Source: DASPKW01 sp038244055 (GTDB lineage Bacteria; Planctomycetota; Phycisphaerae; Tepidisphaerales; Tepidisphaeraceae). From it: DNA of 37,605 nucleotides. The notes below the pieces were generated by a model that saw only the letters and a list, made by a program, of their open reading frames with translations, had not been told where the DNA came from and searched no databases. Both the position numbers and the translations under genes were made by a program. Of this stretch, positions 17,001 through 23,930 are shown in pieces. The DNA lies in contig JBBRTW010000009.1 of the NCBI GenBank assembly GCA_038244055.1, positions 1 through 37,605 of the forward strand, read 5' to 3'. The stretch's first letter is position 1. The number at the start of each line of letters is the position of its first letter.

Positions 17001-17681
17001 CTATCGCGCCATTTTGTTGACGAAGAATGCCTGCCATTCCTTGATGTGCGCTTCCATCGCGACCGCGGCGGTTTTGGGATCGCGCTGATCAAGTGCTTCC
17101 AGAATTCGATCGTGCTCGGCAAGGGCATTCTGCAAAACGTCCACCGTGGTCGCCATCTGGTTGAGGCCGCGGTGAATGAGGCGGTAACGATTGATGTCGG
17201 CCGCCAATCGGGGGCTGCCGGCGGCGCGGGCGATCGCGGCGTGGAATGTCTCGTCGAAATCCACCCAGCGCTGCTTCCACGCGGCATTTCGTTTTGCTTC
17301 GGCGAGCGCCTGGGCTTCGGCTCGGAGGCCGGCGAGGGTCGGTCGGTCAATTCGCAGGGCGGCCCGGCGGGCAGCTTCGGTTTCCAGAAGAATGCGCATA
17401 TCGAAGATGTCCCGCACATCCTCGCGCGTCAATGCGGCAACGACCGCGCGACGGCGGCTCTCCTGATGCACCAAACCATCCTTGCCGAGCTGACGCAGGG
17501 CATCGTGGATGGGGGTTCGGCTGACGGACAGTTCGCGGGCCAGCGCGAGCTCGCTGACCACCGTGCCCGGCGCTAATCGGCCGGTGAGGATGGCGCTGAG
17601 GAGCTGGCCGTAAACTCGATCGGCCAGGCGGGCGCTGTCGGCGCGGCGGGCGGGTCGTTTCTTGAGTGGCGCGATGGGCAT
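17001..17681 (-). CDS. GntR family transcriptional regulator, FadR/FCD subfamily
   Basis: This 226-residue protein has an N-terminal winged helix (about 20-88; LADRVYGQLLSAILTGRLAPG, then SELALARELSVSRTPIHDAL) and an all-helical FCD ligand domain (about 95-220). The usual metal/ligand residues of FCD are present in DFDETFHAAI, AEHDRILEAL and MEAHIKEW. FCD regulators typically bind small carboxylic or sugar acids and repress a neighbouring operon. The start at 17681 is preferred because the additional N-terminal residues of the frame to 17765 would cover the divergent spacer; no strong ribosome-binding site is seen for either. It is divergent from the beta-propeller/lyase operon, with a palindrome between them, and convergent with the arabinoxylan genes. 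Confidence 0.92.
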   Translation of the reverse strand: MPIAPLKKRPARRADSARLADRVYGQLLSAILTGRLAPGTVVSELALARELSVSRTPIHDALRQLGKDGLVHQESRRRAVVAALTREDVRDIFDMRILLETEAARRAALRIDRPTLAGLRAEAQALAEAKRNAAWKQRWVDFDETFHAAIARAAGSPRLAADINRYRLIHRGLNQMATTVDVLQNALAEHDRILEALDQRDPKTAAVAMEAHIKEWQAFFVNKMAR

Positions 17682-17754
17682 GGCGGAGGTCCGATTGCGG
17701 GCTGCTTGTGCCGGAAATTCTGCTTCAACACGTTCAACGCATGGGAGTACCTCA

Positions 17755-17784
17755 ATGCAGTACACTCAAAACTGCATGCAGTTT
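17755..17784. promoter_or_regulatory. Candidate GntR operator: palindrome plus extra half-site
   Basis: A perfect 16-base palindrome, AAACTGCATGCAGTTT, spans 17769-17784 in the spacer between the GntR gene and the lyase operon. The half-site ATGCAGT occurs again at 17755-17761, exactly 21 bases (two helical turns) from the same half-site at 17776 in the palindrome. A dimeric winged-helix repressor would fit the palindrome, with the additional half-site suiting a second subunit or dimer on the same DNA face. It is placed to control both divergent genes. The assignment to this regulator is inferred. Confidence 0.6.
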
Positions 17785-17843
17785 AACGCGAGTGTCGTTT
17801 TGAGTCGCTGAAGCGGCTTTGCAAGCAACCAGGTGAAATTAAA

Positions 17844-19595
17844 ATGTTCCAACGTCTTCGATGGTTGTCGGCCTGGACGATCGTGCTCGCCCTGCATGGC
17901 GCGGCGACGGCGGCGCCGCCGCTGGAGATCGTCACCGCGACCTATTTTGGAACCGAGGGGGAGAACGATCTTCAAGGGTCGGCCGCGGCGGCGGACGGAT
18001 CGATCTACATTGTGGGCAATACCGGCGGGCCGGCCAAAGACATTCCCGGGGGAATCGCGGCCGCGACATTCGGATCACCTGCGAAGAATCCCCGGTGTGG
18101 TTGCGGGTTTGTGGCTCGCCTGTCAGCGGATGGGAAGCGAATACTGCAATATGCGCAGTTCGCTCCGGGAATCGCACTGTTAACGAGCGTCCAGGCGGCG
18201 GGGGAAGATGTGTATGTCGGCGGCTACGGATCGGAGGGCTTGGCTCCCGTCTTGAAAGATCGGCCCGGGCTGATTCGAGAGTTTCCTCTAACGCAGGAGA
18301 TTCGAGCCCACGAACAGGAAGTCGCAGCCGGAAAAGAGGACAAGATCGCCGGTCGGCCAGGGCTGGGGCGGTATGGCGCTCCTTGCGTGATCCGAATGTC
18401 CGCGGATTTGCAAGCAATTCGCGGCGGCACTTACCTGGAAGGCTGGCAGCAGGTGTGGGATAAGAAGCGGGTTGCCAAGCCGGGCAAAGAGATGCTCGGT
18501 GGTTATCAGGAATATTTCTGGCAGCCGACCAGCCTTGCGGCTTTGAAGGATAATTCACTGCTGGTGTGCCACGATGGGGGATACTTCCGGCCGGTATCGG
18601 AGAAGGATAAAGAACTGGCGAAGGACAATCCCAAGCTGCTCGATCGCCTGACCTTCTACGATACCTGCGACTATGTCAGCAAGCTCTCGGCCGATCTGAC
18701 CCGGCGCACGTGGGTGAAATCGATTTACACACCGCCGGTTGATCCCAAGGTCGCCATGACAGTCAAGGATGGCTGGCCTCTATCGCATTACAGCAGCCCG
18801 CGCACGCATCGAATGCGGCTGGACCGTGATGAGAATATTTATCTTTGCGGCTGGTCGGCATCCGCAACGAGCAAAGAGCCGTGGTGGGCGCCCTATCTTT
18901 ACAAACTCAATGCAAAGAGCGGCGACGTGGTGTGGAAGGCTTATGAATATGACCCGATGTCGGGTGGCGGCAACCGCATGGGCGGGCAGGTCGCCGATAC
19001 GGCGTGCGTCTCGCTGGCGATCGATGAGAATGGCAATGTGCTCAGCAGCCTGCTGGCCGATGGGGGAAACAGCGTGATGGAATGGAGCCCCAAGGCAGAG
19101 CGGCTGGGCGAAGCGTTTGAAGTGAAAACCAAGGGCGGCGGGTTTGGAGTCAAACTGGTGCATTGGTGGGGACAGATTCATCGCCTCGACGCAAAAACGC
19201 GGCAGGGATTGGGCGGCGCGAGGATCGGCGCTTGGGGCTGGGCGCACGATATTGCGAGCCTTCCGGGGAATTCGGTGCTGGCGTTTGGGCGGTATAACTG
19301 GAAGTTCGATTTCACGCCGGATGCGTGGTGGACCAAGAGTGAGGTGGAAAATCCGAACGCGTTTCTGCGCGTGTATGGGCCGGATTTCGGCCTGCGCTTC
19401 AGCACGGCGCTGCCGGGCGTTGTTCCTTTCGAGATGAGCCGGGCCGGTGCGAATCGATATCTTCTGGTAGGACGCGCGGAGCAGGGCGCAGCGCCGGTGA
19501 AAGACGCTATCTTTCCGAAATCGGCTGGGAAAACGGCGGGATATTTGATGATCGTTGATTATGTCGGCGACGGTGCCGCCGCGCCGGTGAAATGA
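17844..19595 (+). CDS. Secreted beta-propeller-like protein, first of a tandem pair
   Basis: This 583-residue protein has a signal peptide (about 1-23). The rest looks like a beta-propeller of the SBBP / PQQ-like kind, with repeated blade motifs such as ATYFGTEGENDLQGSAAAAD with GSIYIVGNTGG, FVARLSADGKRIL, AAGEDVYVGGYGSEG, RLDRDENIYLCGWSA and SLAIDENGNVLSSLLADGG. No catalytic site is visible. A CGCG-type cysteine pair (RCGCGF) lies near residue 90. AGGTGA is nine bases before the ATG. It is the first gene of the operon downstream of the GntR operator. Its stop overlaps the ATGA region upstream of the next, paralogous gene. Likely an extracellular or surface glycan-binding or scaffolding protein; this is inference. 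Confidence 0.8.
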   Translation: MFQRLRWLSAWTIVLALHGAATAAPPLEIVTATYFGTEGENDLQGSAAAADGSIYIVGNTGGPAKDIPGGIAAATFGSPAKNPRCGCGFVARLSADGKRILQYAQFAPGIALLTSVQAAGEDVYVGGYGSEGLAPVLKDRPGLIREFPLTQEIRAHEQEVAAGKEDKIAGRPGLGRYGAPCVIRMSADLQAIRGGTYLEGWQQVWDKKRVAKPGKEMLGGYQEYFWQPTSLAALKDNSLLVCHDGGYFRPVSEKDKELAKDNPKLLDRLTFYDTCDYVSKLSADLTRRTWVKSIYTPPVDPKVAMTVKDGWPLSHYSSPRTHRMRLDRDENIYLCGWSASATSKEPWWAPYLYKLNAKSGDVVWKAYEYDPMSGGGNRMGGQVADTACVSLAIDENGNVLSSLLADGGNSVMEWSPKAERLGEAFEVKTKGGGFGVKLVHWWGQIHRLDAKTRQGLGGARIGAWGWAHDIASLPGNSVLAFGRYNWKFDFTPDAWWTKSEVENPNAFLRVYGPDFGLRFSTALPGVVPFEMSRAGANRYLLVGRAEQGAAPVKDAIFPKSAGKTAGYLMIVDYVGDGAAAPVK

Positions 19596-19624
19596 TTTCA
19601 GCGGACGACGGAAAGTGTGATGCA

Positions 19625-22045
19625 ATGAAGGAAAATACCCGAATGAGAACGTCTCCTTTCAAATGGCTTGCGGTGATGTCAGCAGCGATTTGCGCCTGGG
19701 CGTGCCCGGCTGCATTTGCGGCCGATGCCGCGCCTGCGGCGGCGGAGCCGAAGTTCTGGAAGGAATCGCCGGATCAGGCCCAGGTTCTGGCGACCACGTT
19801 TATCGGCGGCAAAGGCCACGAGTGGCTGGTCGGCGGGGGATTCCAGGCGGATGGAACGATCGTACTGGTGGGGAATGTGGCCGGGCCGACGCTGGAGTTT
19901 TCCGTGCCGGTGGGGCTGATTGGAAATGACCTGCCGGCGCCGCCCGAGGCCGCGCGGGTTCCGGCGATGGAGAAGACCAAGGCCGGCGATCAGCAGAAAC
20001 TGGATAAGGAAGGCAAGCCGGTCTGGGAGAAGCCCTCCTGGCGGCATGCGGGTGTGACGGGATTTGTTTTGCGATGCTCGGCTGACCTCAAGCAGGTGAA
20101 ATCGGCGCATCGCCTGCCCTGGGCCAGCGGCGCGATCACCTCGGTCGCGATCGGCAAGGATGGCGGGATCTACATCGCCGGCCGGGCGGGGGACGGTATC
20201 GCGAACGTCGGCGGAGCCATCGAGGAATGGTCAGCAGGGGCTGGAGCGGATCGCAAGGACGGATCTTGCGATCATGCGTTTATCGCGCGGCTCGCGGCCG
20301 ATGGTTCGAAAGTGGATTGGGCGCGGCATTCGCGCGGGCTGAGCGATGCGCCGCAGGTCGCACTGCAGGATGACGGCACTATTCGGTATTCGTCTCAAGC
20401 GGTATGGTCGCTCGATTCGGGCGGGAAACTGCTGAAGACCATCATCGTTCCCGGCGGTGTGAAAAAGACGACTTCGGTCAGTCCAACCGATGGCTCGATG
20501 ATCGTGGCGGGCGAACATCACTGGCCCACCGGCCGCGAGCCTTGGCGCTGCCCGATCGTCAATGTGCATAACCCCGATGGGCAGTTGCGTTATCAACTTT
20601 ACGATTGGGGCGGCCCGTATGTCGGCCTGGATAATCTGCGGCAGGTGTCGGATTCGGCAATTCGGTTCGTGACGCACGATCGCAGCGGCAATGTGCTGCT
20701 TTACGCCTGGTCGGATGGTGGCAACAGCGTGATGGTGGCGCAGCCGAATGACGTCCGCAGCGGGATCGGCCTGCGCGGGCTGGGGATGTCGACGGCCGGC
20801 GCGGGCGTGCTGAGCTGCGCTTACCTGATCCGACTGGAGCCGAAGGAATATCGCGCGACCGCGTGGACTCTGTGGCTGGGGATGAGCCAGCGCAATAAAC
20901 CCAACAGTGTGTGGATTGACAATCTGGCGATCGGGGATGATGGCACGATCTGCATGGCGGGGCGGTCGGCGTGGGGTTTGTGGCAGACGCCCAACAAGCT
21001 CAGTGATGCGCCGCCGGAGGGGGAGTATATCGCGGTGTTGAATCGGGAACTCGACACGGTTCGATTCTGCTCTGTGATTCCCGGAGCGGGAGTGGCCGAG
21101 GTTTCGCACGACAAGGCGGGATGGGGCATCGGCACCGGAATAGTGGCCGGCCGGCGACGCGCGCTGTTTGTCGGCAGCGCGGCGGGAGGACAGAAGGAAG
21201 CGGAAGCGGCGGGCGCGAAAACTGAGACGCCCACAGTCAACGCGATGCAATCAAAATTCGGCGGCGGTTGGTCGGATGGCTATGTAGTGATGCTGGACCT
21301 TGGGCCGGTGGAGAATGGCGCGAAAGCCGGCGTCAAAGCTGAGGTTGCGGTAGCGGCCCCGGTTGTGGCGGCGGGCGGGCCGACATCGGCGAGTTTCGAG
21401 CGCGGGGCCACGGGCAAGAGCAAGAAGGCCGGGGCGGTGCCGGCCGATGGAACGGCGTTTTTGCTCGGCCCTGATGTGCCCAAGTGGGTCACGGTCGATG
21501 CTGAGTTTCGAGACCGCGGCGAAAAAAGGTGGCCGACATTTCTGTATGGAAAGCCGGTTGAGGGAACGCTGAAACTGGACAAAGGCGCTTTGCAGGGAAC
21601 GTTCGTCGTGGCCTGCCCCACCGCCTGCCAGCCAAAGGGTGATCAATCGCGCCGAGTGCTCGGCGAATTATTCCAGGGCGAGCAGCCGCCGCAATTTCGC
21701 TTCACGCTCGAATCGCTGGGCAAGCTGCAGTCGCAGGATATCTCCGGCGTGGATCGCAAAGGCAAACCGCAGACGCGGACGATCGAATATTGTGAAGGCA
21801 AGGGGACCCTGGAACTGGGCGGGCGCAAGATCGCGGTAACACCTAAGATTACCTTCGGATTTGGCAAGGCGCAGGGGATCTATCGCGGGCCTGGAAAGAT
21901 TGACCAGCCGGTGGATGCGATCCATTTGAACGCGTGGCTGACGATGAAGGCCGCCGACCTCGGGCTCAAGGCCATTGGGAACGGTGCGGAAATTGATATC
22001 CGCATCGGCGTCAGCGGAATCGCCCGGCCCGCCCAGGCCAATTGA
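19625..22045 (+). CDS. Secreted beta-propeller-like protein with YceI-like C-terminal domain
   Basis: This 806-residue protein has a signal peptide (WLAVMSAAICAWACPAAFAA) and is paralogous to the preceding protein over its propeller part (about 50-560). Shared motifs include TTFIGGKGHEWLVGGGF, GTIVLVGNVAGP, DGGIYIAGRAGDG and GNVLLYAWSDGGNSVM. After an Ala/Lys-rich linker (about 560-610) a C-terminal region (about 615-800) resembles the YceI / lipid-binding beta-barrel: VTVDAEFRD, GTLKLDKGALQGTFVV, QPPQFRFTLESLGKL, AIGNGAEIDIRI. YceI-like domains bind isoprenoid or fatty-acyl ligands in known cases. Starts at 19592 (overlapping the previous stop), 19625 and 19643 are possible; 19625 has GGAAAG upstream. 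Function is unknown. No enzyme motif is visible. Confidence 0.75.
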   Translation: MKENTRMRTSPFKWLAVMSAAICAWACPAAFAADAAPAAAEPKFWKESPDQAQVLATTFIGGKGHEWLVGGGFQADGTIVLVGNVAGPTLEFSVPVGLIGNDLPAPPEAARVPAMEKTKAGDQQKLDKEGKPVWEKPSWRHAGVTGFVLRCSADLKQVKSAHRLPWASGAITSVAIGKDGGIYIAGRAGDGIANVGGAIEEWSAGAGADRKDGSCDHAFIARLAADGSKVDWARHSRGLSDAPQVALQDDGTIRYSSQAVWSLDSGGKLLKTIIVPGGVKKTTSVSPTDGSMIVAGEHHWPTGREPWRCPIVNVHNPDGQLRYQLYDWGGPYVGLDNLRQVSDSAIRFVTHDRSGNVLLYAWSDGGNSVMVAQPNDVRSGIGLRGLGMSTAGAGVLSCAYLIRLEPKEYRATAWTLWLGMSQRNKPNSVWIDNLAIGDDGTICMAGRSAWGLWQTPNKLSDAPPEGEYIAVLNRELDTVRFCSVIPGAGVAEVSHDKAGWGIGTGIVAGRRRALFVGSAAGGQKEAEAAGAKTETPTVNAMQSKFGGGWSDGYVVMLDLGPVENGAKAGVKAEVAVAAPVVAAGGPTSASFERGATGKSKKAGAVPADGTAFLLGPDVPKWVTVDAEFRDRGEKRWPTFLYGKPVEGTLKLDKGALQGTFVVACPTACQPKGDQSRRVLGELFQGEQPPQFRFTLESLGKLQSQDISGVDRKGKPQTRTIEYCEGKGTLELGGRKIAVTPKITFGFGKAQGIYRGPGKIDQPVDAIHLNAWLTMKAADLGLKAIGNGAEIDIRIGVSGIARPAQAN

Positions 22046-22071
22046 TTCGATTCCGACGGATGGAGAACTTC

Positions 22072-23901
22072 ATGCAACGATTTATCTCAGTACGATCGTG
22101 GTTCCGTGGCGCAGTTCATGCGATGTGGATCGTCTGCAGTCTAGGGCCCTTGGCCTCAGCCGCCCCCGCGCAGCCCGGCGACGAGGCGCCCTGGCCGGCA
22201 CCTGTTGCGGGCTTTGTGCCCCCCCAGGCGGGCGAGCATCCGCGCCTGCTTTTCCGCAAGACGGATCTACTTGAGCTTCGCAAGCGCGCCCAGACACCCG
22301 AGGGTCAGGCGATACTCAAGCGCCTGCGCGTGCTGTTGAATGGTGGAGACGGCCAGTCGATGCCAACCCTCTTCAATGCTTCGGGCAAGGCGTACGCCGG
22401 GAACAAGGCCGGCGCGGCCGATGATGCCGATACGAAAGACGCGAAGAACCCTTCGGTGAAGAATCCGGGCAAGAACGAAGAGCTACCGGCCGGAGCCTAC
22501 ACAATTGGCCACGCCGCGGGGTTTGGATTGCTCTATCAGCTCACTGGCGAGAAAAAGTATGCGGATCTGGGTCGCAAATGCTTTGAAAAAGCATTTGAGG
22601 GCGTGCGCGACCGCGATGACCGCTACAGCTTTCGCGTTCCCGGCGGCGCGCTTCGCTGCGGGCCGAGCATCGGGGCCTATGCGATCGGATTCGATCTCTG
22701 CTGCGAGGGCTGGGACGCGGATTTTCGCAGGAAGGTCACTGAGGCGTTCATCAACTACGATGAAGGACCGAATATGAGCCTGGCCTCGTGCGCGCTGGGT
22801 AAGCGGCAGAACCCCGGTTCGAATCACTGGGGCGCTGAAATCGGCGGTCCGGCGACGGTGCTGCTGGCGATCCGCGGCGAAGCGGGCGCGGATGACAAAA
22901 AGGTCGATGAGCTATTGGAGGGCAACGCCAAGTGCTTCATCCGCCTGTTGACCGAAGGATGGGGCGATCGCGGCTTTTTTGCCGAAGGTGATGGGCCGGG
23001 AACGATTTCATCCGACACGTCATTCATCCCCGCGCTGCAGGCGTGGCGCGTGGCCGGCGGTAAGGATTTCATTACGCCGCGTCCCAATGCCCAGTGGATG
23101 ACGCTCAAATGGGTCATGGGCACGATCTGCGATGGCGCGGGCGATGGCAAATGGTCCTTTCCCATGCGGGGCACATACGGGCACAACGTCTACAGCCGAA
23201 CCGGCATGAGCGGCAGCGGCACGTTCGCCCAGGGCTTCGGCGCGATCTCCGAGGAGAGCAAGCCCGCGCTCTTATGGCTCTACAATCACGCATTCTCGGC
23301 CAGCGACGCCAAGGCCGATTCGCCGTTTGATACGATCAATCTCTATCCGCATCGGGCGGTGCTAAGCTTCATCAACTGGCCGCTGGCGATGCGGGAAAAG
23401 AATCCATCCGAAATCCTCCCCCGCGCCGTCGAGGACAAGAAATTCGGTTTCTATATGTTTCGCAACCGCTGGAAGGATGCGGATGACATTGTCGTTACGG
23501 CCTTGCTCAAGGGGTCGAAGGGAAATTACAGCGTGCCGGGTGGGGAGATCATGGTGTATGGCCTGGGAAAGAAGACAACATTTCCCATCAAGTTGGCGGG
23601 GAATTCGACATTCTTCAAAGCCACCGCAAGCGGCGGCGTTTTCGCGACGTCGGCAGGATCGTTCGGCGTCGATTTCAGCGGCGCGAGCGGGGCCGAGGCG
23701 CTGCTGGTCCTCTCCGGGCCGGTTCAGGGCGCGGGGCGGAGCAAAGGAGACGTCCAGGTTGTCGCCGCGGGCAAAAACAATTTTACCATCATGACGCTCG
23801 GCAAAGGTCCGTCACCGCAGGCCAAAGCGGATGGGGAACGGCTTGTGATCGGCCAGCAGACGATTAGCGTGGAGCCTCAGGGGATCGTGTTCGGCAAGTG
23901 A
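22072..23901 (+). CDS. Heparinase/alginate-lyase-like alpha/alpha-toroid protein (609 aa)
   Basis: This 609-residue protein has a signal peptide (about 1-36) and the opening FVPPQAGEHPRLLFRKTDL (from about 45) typical of heparinase II/III-like and alginate-lyase-like polysaccharide lyases. Helical repeats follow (AAGFGLLYQLTGEKKYADLG, IGAYAIGFDLCCEGWDADF), then PGSNHWGAEIGG with N251 and H252, the Asn-His pair placed like the catalytic pair of toroid lyases. Later come a GWGDRGFFAEGDG motif, YGHNVYSRTGM and a C-terminal beta-sandwich (about 480-609). Such lyases cut uronic-acid polysaccharides by beta-elimination. GGAG at 22062-22065 supports the ATG at 22072. It is 26 bases after the previous gene and is a close paralogue of the following one. 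Confidence 0.8.
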   Translation: MQRFISVRSWFRGAVHAMWIVCSLGPLASAAPAQPGDEAPWPAPVAGFVPPQAGEHPRLLFRKTDLLELRKRAQTPEGQAILKRLRVLLNGGDGQSMPTLFNASGKAYAGNKAGAADDADTKDAKNPSVKNPGKNEELPAGAYTIGHAAGFGLLYQLTGEKKYADLGRKCFEKAFEGVRDRDDRYSFRVPGGALRCGPSIGAYAIGFDLCCEGWDADFRRKVTEAFINYDEGPNMSLASCALGKRQNPGSNHWGAEIGGPATVLLAIRGEAGADDKKVDELLEGNAKCFIRLLTEGWGDRGFFAEGDGPGTISSDTSFIPALQAWRVAGGKDFITPRPNAQWMTLKWVMGTICDGAGDGKWSFPMRGTYGHNVYSRTGMSGSGTFAQGFGAISEESKPALLWLYNHAFSASDAKADSPFDTINLYPHRAVLSFINWPLAMREKNPSEILPRAVEDKKFGFYMFRNRWKDADDIVVTALLKGSKGNYSVPGGEIMVYGLGKKTTFPIKLAGNSTFFKATASGGVFATSAGSFGVDFSGASGAEALLVLSGPVQGAGRSKGDVQVVAAGKNNFTIMTLGKGPSPQAKADGERLVIGQQTISVEPQGIVFGK

Positions 23902-23930
23902 ACTGCAATATACCTAAAGAGATTAATGCC

